Of a stretch of 51,783 nucleotides of DNA, positions 16,850 through 27,376 are shown one piece after another (position 1 is the first letter of the stretch; every line of letters starts with the position of its first letter). The stretch lies in NCBI RefSeq assembly GCF_018283645.1, contig NZ_JAGSXH010000037.1, positions 1 to 51,783 on the forward strand, written 5' to 3'. Under the pieces are notes generated by a model. It did no database searches and was not told the origin of the DNA. It was given only the letters and a program-made list of their open reading frames with translations. The DNA is from Actinocrinis puniceicyclus (GTDB lineage: Bacteria > Actinomycetota > Actinomycetes > Streptomycetales > Catenulisporaceae). The position numbers were made by a program, and so were the translations under genes.

Positions 16850-18205
16850 ATGAGTGAAAGTGGAACGTCAGCAGCCGCGCCGGAAGCCGCGCCTAGGATC
16901 ACAGTCCTCGGCACCGGTTATCTCGGGGCCACGCACGCGATCTGCATGGCGGTGCTGGGCTTCGAAGTGCTGGGCGTCGACGTCGACCAGGCCAAGCTCG
17001 ACCGACTGAACGCGGGACAGGTCCCCTTCTTCGAGCCTGGACTGCCCGAGCTGCTGGTCAAGGCGCTCGAGTCCGGAAAGCTGCGCTTCACGTCCGACTA
17101 CGCCGAGGCCGGCGCGTTCGGCGACGTGCACTTCCTGTGCGTCGGCACGCCGCAGCAGTCGGGGTCGAACGCCGCCGACCTGCGTTACGTCGAGAGCGCG
17201 ATCACCGCGCTCGCCCCGCATCTGGCCCGGCGGGCGCTGGTCGTCGGCAAATCGACCGTCCCGGTGGGCACCGCCGCGCGGCTGACGGGGCTGCTGAACG
17301 CGCTGGCCCCGGCGGGGGAGCAGGTGGAGCTGGCGTGGAATCCGGAGTTCCTGCGCGAGGGCTACGCAGTCGAGGACACTCTGCGTCCCGACCGCCTCGT
17401 CTTCGGCGTGCGGTCCGCGTGGGCCGAGGAGCGGCTGCGTACCGTCTTCGAGCCGGTCATCGAGCAGGGCAGCCCCGTGGTGGTCACCGACCTGAACACC
17501 GCCGAGCTGGTGAAGGTGGCCGCGAACTCCTTCCTGGCGACCAAGATCTCCTACATCAACGCGATGGCGGAGGTTTGCGAGGTCGCCGGCGCGGACGTGC
17601 ACCAGTTGGCCGACGCGCTGTCGTACGACACGCGGATCGGTGGCCGATTCCTGCGCCCCGGCCTCGGTTTCGGCGGCGGCTGCCTGCCGAAGGACATCCG
17701 CGCCTTCGCACACCGGGCCGAGGAACTGGGCGTCGGCCAGGCGGTGGCATTCCTGCACGAGGTGGACGCGATCAACCGCCGCCGCCGCTCGCGCACCGTG
17801 GACCTGGTGCGCGAACTGGCCGGCGGATCGCTGGAGGGTGCTCGTATCGCCGCGCTCGGCGCCGCGTTCAAGCCCAACTCCGACGACATCAGGGACGCGC
17901 CCGCGCTCGACGTGGCCCGCATGCTCCAGGAGGGCGGCGCGGCCGTGCGCGTGTACGACCCCGAGGCGATGGGCAATGCCCAGCGCGCCTACCCGAGCCT
18001 CGAATACGCGCAGAGCACGTTGGAGGCCGCCCGTGACGCCGACGTGGTGGTGCTGCTGACGGAATGGACCGAGTTCCGCGAGATAGACCCGGAGATGCTT
18101 GGTGCCGTGGTCGCGCAACGCAAGGTGGTCGACGGCCGTCACGCGCTCGACCCGGCCGCGTACCGCGCCGCCGGCTGGGAGTACCGCGCGCTTGGGCGCC
18201 CGTGA
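16850..18205 (+). CDS. ugd: UDP-glucose 6-dehydrogenase
   Basis: The 451-residue protein oxidises UDP-glucose to UDP-glucuronate with two NAD+. The NAD-binding fold starts at ITVLGTGYLGATHA (residue about 20); NPEFLREG and KISYINAMAEVCE are family blocks; the active-site Cys is Cys278 in GFGGGCLPKD. The C-terminal UDP-binding domain contains the usual KPNSDDIRDAPALDV block. The product feeds exopolysaccharide or wall-polymer synthesis. The ATG follows AGGGGAG. A possible -10 box TAGGGT lies at 16776-16781. It is followed by a converging gene. Confidence 0.95.
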   Translation: MSESGTSAAAPEAAPRITVLGTGYLGATHAICMAVLGFEVLGVDVDQAKLDRLNAGQVPFFEPGLPELLVKALESGKLRFTSDYAEAGAFGDVHFLCVGTPQQSGSNAADLRYVESAITALAPHLARRALVVGKSTVPVGTAARLTGLLNALAPAGEQVELAWNPEFLREGYAVEDTLRPDRLVFGVRSAWAEERLRTVFEPVIEQGSPVVVTDLNTAELVKVAANSFLATKISYINAMAEVCEVAGADVHQLADALSYDTRIGGRFLRPGLGFGGGCLPKDIRAFAHRAEELGVGQAVAFLHEVDAINRRRRSRTVDLVRELAGGSLEGARIAALGAAFKPNSDDIRDAPALDVARMLQEGGAAVRVYDPEAMGNAQRAYPSLEYAQSTLEAARDADVVVLLTEWTEFREIDPEMLGAVVAQRKVVDGRHALDPAAYRAAGWEYRALGRP

Positions 18206-18250
18206 CGCAGTGCCTTCATGCGAGATGAGGACGGTCCGGGACCGCGGCGG

Positions 18251-18270
18251 CCGGTTCGCCGCGAAACCGG
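18251..18270. terminator. Weak hairpin between ugd and glbO
   Basis: CCGGTT and AACCGG pair across 8 nt between two converging genes. It is short, so the call is tentative. Confidence 0.35.
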
Positions 18271-18304
18271 TGTCGAGACGCACTCGCAAGCCGTGAGTCT
18301 GTGG

Positions 18305-18706
18305 CTATTCGGCGTTCACCATGAAGTGCGCGGCTCGTTCCAGATACTGCCACAGCTCGGTCTCGTCCGGCTCCGGCAGTTTCAGCGAGCGCACGGCCTC
18401 GGCCATGTGGTGCAGCCAAAGGTCGCGTGCGTGCGCGTCGACGCGGAACGGCGCGTGCCGCATCCGCAGCCTGGGGTGCCCTCGGGTGTCGCTGTAGGTG
18501 CTCGGGCCGCCCCAGTACTGGATCAGGAAGAGCGTCAGCCGCTCCGCGGCCGGCCGCAGGTCTTCTTCGGGGTACATCGCCCGCAGTTCCGGGTCCTGCG
18601 CGACGCCTTCGTAGAAGCGGTGCACGAGCGTGCGGAACGTCGGCTCTCCGCCGACCCGCACGTAGAACGACTCCGGTTCGCCGCGCGGAATCCTGGCTTG
18701 TGTCAC
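18305..18706 (-). CDS. glbO: Group II truncated haemoglobin (trHbO)
   Basis: The 133-residue protein matches mycobacterial GlbO closely. Key haem-pocket residues are visible: Tyr32 (B10, in RFYEGV), Tyr45 (CD1, in AMYPEEDL), proximal His84 (F8, in RMRHAPF) and Trp97 (G8, in ARDLWLHHM). The block FLIQYWGGPSTYSDTRGHP is typical. It binds oxygen with high affinity and may take part in redox or nitric-oxide chemistry. The GTG start has no ribosome site, but TAGGAT lies 6 nt before it, suggesting a leaderless mRNA. Confidence 0.95.
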   Translation of the reverse strand: MTQARIPRGEPESFYVRVGGEPTFRTLVHRFYEGVAQDPELRAMYPEEDLRPAAERLTLFLIQYWGGPSTYSDTRGHPRLRMRHAPFRVDAHARDLWLHHMAEAVRSLKLPEPDETELWQYLERAAHFMVNAE

Positions 18707-18712
18707 CCGACC

Positions 18713-18718
18713 ATCCTA
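18713..18718 (-). promoter_or_regulatory. Candidate -10 box for leaderless glbO
   Basis: On the minus strand TAGGAT is 6 nt from the GTG start of glbO, placing transcription start at the G of GTG. The -35 region is poor. Confidence 0.45.
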
Positions 18719-18770
18719 GGCGAGGCGCCAGGCATGGCCCAGGCACCCTGAAACCGGGCCGGACACCCCG

Positions 18771-19763
18771 TCAGGTGAGCCAGCCGCGGTGGCAGGCCTG
18801 CCAGCCGAGCTGAAGGCGGGTGCTGACCCGCGCGAGATCCATCATGTGCGCCACCCGGCGCTGCACGGTGCGCAACCCGAGGCCGAGTTGCTTCGCGATC
18901 GCCGCGTCTGTCGCGCCGATCATGAGCAGCGACAGGATGCGCAGGTCGAGGCCGGTCGGGTTGGTCTGCGGCTCGTCCAGTTCGATGTTGCTCGGCTCGA
19001 CCAGACGCACCGGCACCGCCTGTTGCCACACCGACTGGTAGAGCCCGACCAGCAGCCTGATCAAACCCGGAGCCCGCACGAACAGCGCCGACGGCTCGCC
19101 CCGGTCCGGATTCGTGCCGTCGCTGAGCGGCACCAGCGCGACCGAGCGGTCGGCGATGACCAGCTTGGTCGGTACGCGATCCACCACCCGCACCAGTTGT
19201 TCGTGCTTCATGTGCGCCATCAGACCTTCGAAGGCGCCTGCGAGGTCCAGCATCGCCTGCTCGACGATGACGTGGTACCGCACGCCGCGATTGATCGCCT
19301 GCTCCTCGGCGACGCTCTCGCCGGGCGCGACCACTTCGTGGCTCGCCTCGGACATCACGTGCAACTCGGACGTTGCGCTCATCTGAACCTGCTCGAAGCG
19401 GTGTCGCACTGCGTGCGCCCCGATCACCACCTCCACCAGATCCCGGGCCGAACTGTCCGCGCTCGCGCTTCGGTACGCCTCCGCCAGCGATGCCAGACCC
19501 AGTTCCGCGCGGAAAAGTGCGTGCCGCTGCTCGGCCAGCAACGCGCCGAGCGCGACGGCCGGGGACGCGGCCAGGTATCTCTTCCGCGTCTCGGCCTGCT
19601 CAGTGACCAAGCCGAGCTCCGCCAGCAGCGCCAGCGATTTGCGCACCGCGGCCCGCGGCAGTCCGGTGCGCTCGACCAGCCCGGCGGCGCTGCTGGAACC
19701 CGCGGTGACCAGGTCCTGATAGACACACTCCGCCGCCGGATCGAGGCCGAGTATGCCGAACAC
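18771..19763 (-). CDS. LuxR-type regulator with N-terminal TrmB-like HTH
   Basis: The 330-residue protein has an N-terminal winged HTH (GLVERTGLPRAAVRKSLALLAELGLV, about residues 28-55) like TrmB/IclR-type domains, a middle sensor region, and a C-terminal LuxR-type HTH: LDLRILSLLMIGATDAAIAK followed by LGLGLRTVQRRVAHMMDLA. There is no receiver domain. Actinobacterial proteins of this layout are usually orphan transcriptional regulators with unknown ligands. The GTG start has GAGGGGG upstream at acceptable distance. It is divergent from groES; the shared 419-bp region holds two CIRCE elements. Whether it regulates groES or its own gene is unknown. Confidence 0.85.
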   Translation of the reverse strand: MFGILGLDPAAECVYQDLVTAGSSSAAGLVERTGLPRAAVRKSLALLAELGLVTEQAETRKRYLAASPAVALGALLAEQRHALFRAELGLASLAEAYRSASADSSARDLVEVVIGAHAVRHRFEQVQMSATSELHVMSEASHEVVAPGESVAEEQAINRGVRYHVIVEQAMLDLAGAFEGLMAHMKHEQLVRVVDRVPTKLVIADRSVALVPLSDGTNPDRGEPSALFVRAPGLIRLLVGLYQSVWQQAVPVRLVEPSNIELDEPQTNPTGLDLRILSLLMIGATDAAIAKQLGLGLRTVQRRVAHMMDLARVSTRLQLGWQACHRGWLT

Positions 19764-19993
19764 CGTTCATCCCCCTCGTCAGCAGGCGCGCATGGTCCAT
19801 GCCCCGCAGCACGGCACGAATGCGTCTACCTCGTGTGTCTTTGTGCGTCCATGATTATCCGCTGCCTAAGCTGATGTACGGCGTGGAGTTTTACGGGCCG
19901 AGATCGGTATTGGCCCGGGCGCTGTGGTCGCTGCCGCGCTACCGCGCACAAGCGGCCGCATCCGCCGGATCCGCCGGAACCCCCGACACGTCT

Positions 19994-20020
19994 TTGGCAC
20001 TCGGGTTGACCGAGTGCCAG
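19994..20020 (+). promoter_or_regulatory. CIRCE element 1 (HrcA operator)
   Basis: TTGGCACTC-N9-GAGTGCCAG closely fits the CIRCE consensus TTAGCACTC-N9-GAGTGCTAA. It overlaps the -35 box of the groES promoter, so bound HrcA would block polymerase. Confidence 0.92.
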
Positions 20021-20033
20021 CGCGAGTCATAAC
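20006..20033 (+). promoter_or_regulatory. groES-groEL1 promoter
   Basis: TTGACC (20006-20011) and CATAAC (20028-20033) are separated by 16 bp, a vegetative-type promoter. The -35 box lies inside CIRCE 1 and the predicted start, about 20040, is just before CIRCE 2. Confidence 0.75.
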
Positions 20034-20040
20034 CTGCGGA

Positions 20041-20067
20041 TTGGCACTCTCGCCGTGAGTGTGCCAA
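20041..20067 (+). promoter_or_regulatory. CIRCE element 2 (HrcA operator)
   Basis: TTGGCACTC-N9-GTGTGCCAA has the right spacing and one mismatch between arms. It lies at or just after the predicted transcription start, so it may also be carried on the mRNA. Confidence 0.88.
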
Positions 20068-20182
20068 TGCCACCCCGTCCCCCTGGCACCCGCGACGACA
20101 GGCGTGGACGGTGGCCCCAAGTCAATCGGCGGGAGCGGTGTTCCCGCCGTCAGTGAGTGTCTCCGAAGGAGAGGTCACGACC

Positions 20183-20479
20183 GTGGCTACCGTTGCCATC
20201 AAGCCGCTTGAGGACCGTGTCGTCGTCAAGCCGCTGGACGCCGAGCAGACCACCGCCTCCGGCCTGGTCATCCCGGACACCGCGAAGGAGAAGCCCCAGG
20301 AGGGCGTCGTCCTGGCCGTCGGCCCGGGCCGTTTCGAGGACGGCCAGCGCCTCCCGCTCGACGTCAAGGAAGGCGACGTCGTTCTGTACTCGAAGTACGG
20401 CGGCACCGAGGTCAAGTACAACGGCGAGGAGTACCTCGTCCTGTCGGCGCGCGACCTGCTCGCCGTCGTCAACAAGTAA
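20183..20479 (+). CDS. groES: Co-chaperonin GroES (10 kDa)
   Basis: The 98-residue protein caps GroEL rings during folding. It contains [16 protein letters not shown] at the N-terminus, the mobile loop [19 protein letters not shown] and the C-terminal block [20 protein letters not shown], all near-identical to streptomycete GroES. The GTG at 20183 is chosen because AAGGAGAGG precedes it and the protein then has the usual length; an upstream reading would add a poorly conserved extension. It is controlled by HrcA through two CIRCE elements and heads a two-gene operon with groEL1. Confidence 0.97.
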   Translation: MATVAIKPLEDRVVVKPLDAEQTTASGLVIPDTAKEKPQEGVVLAVGPGRFEDGQRLPLDVKEGDVVLYSKYGGTEVKYNGEEYLVLSARDLLAVVNK

Positions 20480-20521
20480 AACGGCACGCGGTAAGACGGC
20501 GCGCCCGCGCAAGTACGTCGT

Positions 20522-22266
<1,745 letters not shown>

Positions 22267-22296
22267 CCGATATGGCGGGCGCCAAGGCGCACGCAC

Positions 22297-22331
22297 GGGA
22301 CTCCCACAGTCGCGGTGACTGTGGGAGTCCC
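22297..22331 (+). terminator. Terminator of the groES-groEL1 operon
   Basis: GGGACTCCCACAGTC and GACTGTGGGAGTCCC form a perfect 15-bp stem with loop GCGGT, followed by CCTGTTT. It can also serve the converging whiD gene. Confidence 0.9.
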
Positions 22332-22372
22332 GTCCTGTTTATGCCGGCCGAGGCCGCCGTGGGACGGCGTGT

Positions 22373-22882
22373 TCACGCGGTGACGAGCGTCTTCGCCTTC
22401 TTGCCCCCGCCGGGTTTGCTCGGCGCCTTCTTCGGAGGGGCCGCCACAGGGGCGTTGGTCTTGGGCGCCGCGGCGGGTGCCGAGGCCGCAGCCGCGCGCT
22501 CGTCCTCCAGATTCTTCAGCGCCTTTTCCCGCAGCAGCTTCTCCTTCAGTTGCTGCTGGCGCGCCCGGGCATCCTTCTCCCTGGCGGCCTGCGCCCGGGC
22601 GAGCGCCTTCTGCCGGGCGTGGTGCTGCTCGCGCTCTTCCTCGGTCATCCCGCCCCACACGCCGTAGGGCTCGCGCACTCTGAGCGCGTGCTCCGCGCAC
22701 GGTATCTGCACCGGGCAGTTCATGCAGATCTCCTTCGCCGCGAGCTCTCGGCTCGACCGCGCCGCGCCGCGCTCGCCTTCCGGGTGGAAGAAGAGCGAGC
22801 TGTCCTTCCCCCGGCACAGGCCGCGCAGCTGCCAGTCCCACAGATCGGCGTTAGGGCCGGGGAGCCTTGAGAAATCGGCCAT
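22373..22882 (-). CDS. whiD: WhiB-family regulator WhiD with long basic tail
   Basis: The first 85 residues match WhiD almost word for word (MADFSRLPGPNADLWDWQL at the start). The four Fe-S cysteines are Cys23, Cys53, Cys56 and Cys62, followed by the G(V/I)WGG turn in YGVWGGMTEEER. WhiD is a [4Fe-4S] protein acting in late sporulation, probably through the principal sigma factor. Streptomycete WhiD is, as I recall, about 112 residues. Here the protein is 169 residues: after residue 85 comes a charged helix rich in Ala, Lys, Arg, Gln and Glu (about 85-130) and a Pro/Ala/Lys tail (PPKKAPSKPGGGKKAK). The start ATG is preceded by GAGGAGG. It sits next to bldM, as in streptomycetes. Confidence 0.93.
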   Translation of the reverse strand: MADFSRLPGPNADLWDWQLRGLCRGKDSSLFFHPEGERGAARSSRELAAKEICMNCPVQIPCAEHALRVREPYGVWGGMTEEEREQHHARQKALARAQAAREKDARARQQQLKEKLLREKALKNLEDERAAAASAPAAAPKTNAPVAAPPKKAPSKPGGGKKAKTLVTA

Positions 22883-23062
22883 CGCCGTTGTCCTCCTCTT
22901 GCCGAGTGGTTGCTTTGCGCGTTCGTGATATCGCTCAGTGTGTCCGTTGTAGACCGCACGTCACCCACTGATGGGACGTGTCATGACAAGGCATTCCCCG
23001 GTAAGGGTGGAGTTGCCGGTACTGACGCCTATACCCACCTATTTGTTAGGTAAGGGAGTGCT

Positions 23063-23398
23063 GTGTCTGCGACCTACGAACGGACCAGTGTGGCATCCCT
23101 GAATGGCGCATCCCCGGACGGCCTGAACAGCGAGAACACCGCACCCGACGGCCAGTGGCGAGAAGATGCCAACGGCGTGGAGGCGGCGGCCCGCTATACG
23201 CCCGAGGAACTCGCGCTGCGCACAGGCGTCCCCCGGGCCGTGCTGTGCGATCTTCGCGACCTGCATCCGTTGCCCGGCGCCGCGATCGACGTGGTGCGGC
23301 TCGCGGTGGTCGGACGGCTGTTGCGCTCCGGCGTTCCGGTGGCGCGCGCCGCCGCGCTGGTACGGGCGGCGGAAAGCCGGACCGATGAACCGATTTGA
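23063..23398 (+). CDS. Small MerR-like HTH protein between whiD and bldM
   Basis: The 111-residue protein has a disordered first 40 residues, then YTPEELALRTGVPRAVLCDL and DVVRLAVVGRLLRSGVPVARAAALVR, which line up with the helix-turn-helix and wing-adjacent helices of MerR-type domains. The usual Tyr-Tyr/Asp around the wing is missing and there is no effector domain. The GTG start has AAGGGAG 6 nt upstream. It is divergent from whiD and upstream of bldM in the same direction. A role in development is suggested only by position; the match to MerR is moderate. Confidence 0.7.
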   Translation: MSATYERTSVASLNGASPDGLNSENTAPDGQWREDANGVEAAARYTPEELALRTGVPRAVLCDLRDLHPLPGAAIDVVRLAVVGRLLRSGVPVARAAALVRAAESRTDEPI

Positions 23399-23620
23399 GC
23401 CGCTGAGGGCTTCCCAAACTCCGGCATCTGGGTCCAAACTGGGTCTGCCATGACAGATAGTCACGATAGTGTCACACATCGTCCGTGCGCCGCCGCGGGC
23501 GAGGGGCCGCGGAACGCTGCTCGCCGTTGCTGCTGGGCGGGCTGCGCCGGGCGGGTGAACGGAGGCTCTCCGAAAACTGATCTTGAGCTGGGGCGGTCGC
23601 GAAACCGCCACCCGAATGTG
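23399..23620. other. Upstream part of the 369-bp bldM leader region
   Basis: No gene is supported. TCAC-containing boxes (GATAGTCACGATAGTGTCACAC, read as AGTCAC and TGTCAC at about 23458-23474) resemble half-sites of BldD-like operators but spacing is not decisive. The sigma-BldN promoter follows directly. Confidence 0.35.
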
Positions 23621-23648
23621 CGTAACGCTTTCGGGTGATGCTCGTTGA
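23621..23648 (+). promoter_or_regulatory. Sigma-BldN-type promoter of bldM
   Basis: CGTAAC (23621-23626), exactly 16 bp, then CGTTGA (23643-23648) match the sigma-BldN consensus CGTAAC-N16-CGTTGA, as I recall it, without a mismatch. In Streptomyces coelicolor bldM p1 is known to be read by sigma-BldN. The 5' leader before bldM would be about 110 nt. Confidence 0.9.
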
Positions 23649-23767
23649 GTCAGGGCGGAGTGGACCGCAACCCCCACCCGGTGGGCCGCCCACCGGTCTG
23701 CGGTCCCGCTCGCGTCAGAATTTCCGGCTTGCCTGACAGCAGGTATCCACAGTGTGTGGAGGTACAA

Positions 23768-24379
23768 ATGACGTCCATCCTGGTCTGTGACGACTCACCG
23801 CTCGCCCGCGAGACCCTGCGCCGCGCGGTGGCGACCGTCCCCGGCGTGGACCGGGTCACCACCGCGAGCAGCGGCGAGGAGGTGCTGCGGCGCTGGACCG
23901 CCGACCGGGTCGACCTGGTTCTGATGGACGTGCGGATGCCCGGGCTCGGGGGAGTCGAGAGCGTGCGCCGGCTGGTGTCCACCGACCCGACCGCACGGGT
24001 CATCATGCTGACGATGGCCGAGGACCTGGACGGCGTCGCCCTCGCCGTCGCCTCCGGGGCTCGCGGCTACCTGCACAAGGACGCCTCCCGCGCGGAGTTG
24101 CGCGCCACCGTCTCGCAGGCCCTCGCCGACCCGACCTGGCGGCTGGCCCCGCGCCGGCTGCGCCCGGCCGAGGTCGGCTCGGCCCCGACGCTGACGGCCC
24201 GTGAGATCCAGGTGCTGGAGGGGATGAGCCACGGCCGCTCCAACGCGGAGATCGGCCGCGATCTGTTCCTGTCCGAAGACACGGTCAAGACGCACGCGCG
24301 CCGGCTGTTCAAGAAGTTGGGTGCGTCGGATCGCGCGCACGCGGTCGCGCTCGGCTTTCGCTGGGGATTGGTTCGCTGA
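23768..24379 (+). CDS. bldM: Developmental response regulator BldM
   Basis: The 203-residue protein has a receiver domain starting MTSILVCDDSPLARETLRR, with Asp8, Asp9, Asp54 (MDVRMPG) and Lys in HKDASRA, and a C-terminal LuxR-type HTH (LTAREIQVLEGMSHGRSNAE then LFLSEDTVKTHARRLFKKLG). Streptomycete BldM is exactly this size and acts as an atypical regulator; Asp54 is kept, but phosphorylation is not thought to be needed. It forms homodimers or heterodimers with WhiI to switch on aerial-growth and spore genes. The ATG at 23768 follows GTGGAGG and matches the family start; the open frame reaches further upstream without meaning. A sigma-BldN promoter lies before it. Confidence 0.97.
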   Translation: MTSILVCDDSPLARETLRRAVATVPGVDRVTTASSGEEVLRRWTADRVDLVLMDVRMPGLGGVESVRRLVSTDPTARVIMLTMAEDLDGVALAVASGARGYLHKDASRAELRATVSQALADPTWRLAPRRLRPAEVGSAPTLTAREIQVLEGMSHGRSNAEIGRDLFLSEDTVKTHARRLFKKLGASDRAHAVALGFRWGLVR

Positions 24380-26116
<1,737 letters not shown>

Positions 26117-26181
26117 TCCTGCCCGGCGGACGGTAAAGTCAGAGCAGGTATCGCCCGCCCGCGCCGGAAGAGGATCACATC

Positions 26182-27294
26182 GTGTCCGAGGTCGAGATCG
26201 GTCGCTCCAAGCGCGCCCGCCAGGCGTACGGCTTCGACGACATCGCACTGGTGCCCTCGCGGCGCACCCGTGATCCAGAGGACGTCTCGATCGACTGGCA
26301 GATCGACGCGTACCGGCTGCGGCTGCCGTTCCTGGCCGCGCCGATGGATTCGGTGGTCTCGCCGGCCTCCGCGATAGCGATCGGCCGACTCGGCGGAGTG
26401 GGCGTGCTCGACCTGGAAGGTCTGTGGACCCGGTACGCCGATCCGGAGCCGCTGCTCGCCGAGATCGCCGGGCTGCCGGCCGAGCGCGTGGTCAAGCGCC
26501 TGCGCGAGATCTACACCGAGCCGGTGAAGGAAGAACTGATCGTCTCGCGGATCAAGCAGATCCGAGACGCGGGCGTCGTCGCCGCCGGGGCGCTGTCCCC
26601 GCAGCGCACCGTGCAGTTCTACAAGACCGTGGTCAACGCGGGCGTGGACGTGTTCGTCATTCGCGGCACCACGGTCTCCGCCGAGCACGTGTCCAACCAT
26701 GCCGAGGCGCTGAACCTCAAGCAGTTCGTGTACGACCTCGACGTCCCGGTTGTGGCCGGAGGCGTGGCGACGTACAAGGCCGCGCTGCACCTGATGCGTT
26801 CGGGTGCGGCGGGCGTCCTGGTCGGCTTCGGCGGCGGGTCCTCGCACACGACGAAGAACGTCCTCGGCATCGCGGTCCCGATGGCCACCGCGATCAGCGA
26901 CGTCGCGGCGGCCCGGCGGGATTACATGGACGAATCCGGCGGCCGGTACGTGCACGTGATCGCGGACGGCGCGATGGGCGGCAGCGGCGAGATCGCGAAG
27001 GCGATCGCCTGCGGCGCGGACGGTGTGATGATCGGATCGCCGCTGGCGCGCGCGGTCGAGGCGCCGGGCCACGGCTACCACTGGGGCGCCGAGGCGTGGC
27101 ACGGCTCGGTTCCGCGCGGCGTGCGCACCCACCTGGGCACGGTCGGCACGCTGGAGGAGATCCTCGTCGGACCGTCGAACACCGCGGACGGCACGATGAA
27201 CCTCTTCGGATCGCTGCGCCGGGCGATGGCCACGACCGGCTATTCCGAGCTGAAGGAATTCCAGCGGGTCGAATTGACCGTCTCTCAGCCGTAG
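26182..27294 (+). CDS. guaB3: GuaB3 family protein, IMPDH-like without the catalytic Cys
   Basis: The 370-residue protein is an IMPDH-fold barrel lacking CBS domains. It starts EIGRSKRARQAYGFDDIAL, as in the actinobacterial GuaB-related second copy. The loop that carries the catalytic Cys in IMPDH (GSICTT) here reads GFGGGSSHTTKN, with no Cys. Recent work on cyanobacterial GuaB3 reported GMP reductase activity, so a GMP-to-IMP reaction is one possibility; the activity in actinobacteria is not settled from sequence. The GTG start has AAGAGGA upstream at 26169-26175. It is 65 bp downstream of guaB in the same direction and may be cotranscribed. Confidence 0.9.
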   Translation: MSEVEIGRSKRARQAYGFDDIALVPSRRTRDPEDVSIDWQIDAYRLRLPFLAAPMDSVVSPASAIAIGRLGGVGVLDLEGLWTRYADPEPLLAEIAGLPAERVVKRLREIYTEPVKEELIVSRIKQIRDAGVVAAGALSPQRTVQFYKTVVNAGVDVFVIRGTTVSAEHVSNHAEALNLKQFVYDLDVPVVAGGVATYKAALHLMRSGAAGVLVGFGGGSSHTTKNVLGIAVPMATAISDVAAARRDYMDESGGRYVHVIADGAMGGSGEIAKAIACGADGVMIGSPLARAVEAPGHGYHWGAEAWHGSVPRGVRTHLGTVGTLEEILVGPSNTADGTMNLFGSLRRAMATTGYSELKEFQRVELTVSQP

Positions 27295-27300
27295 CTCGCG

Positions 27301-27331
27301 ACGCTGGCTGGAGCGACCCGTCCAGTGGCGT
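27301..27331 (+). terminator. Imperfect hairpin after guaB3
   Basis: ACGC-TGG-CTGGA and TCCAG-T-GGCGT pair imperfectly across 8 nt, 6 bp after the guaB3 stop. It may end the guaB3 transcript or be part of the glpD control region. Confidence 0.4.
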
Positions 27332-27376
27332 AACTCGCATGGCGCCACGGCGGTGCGAACCGGCATCGTAGAGGTC

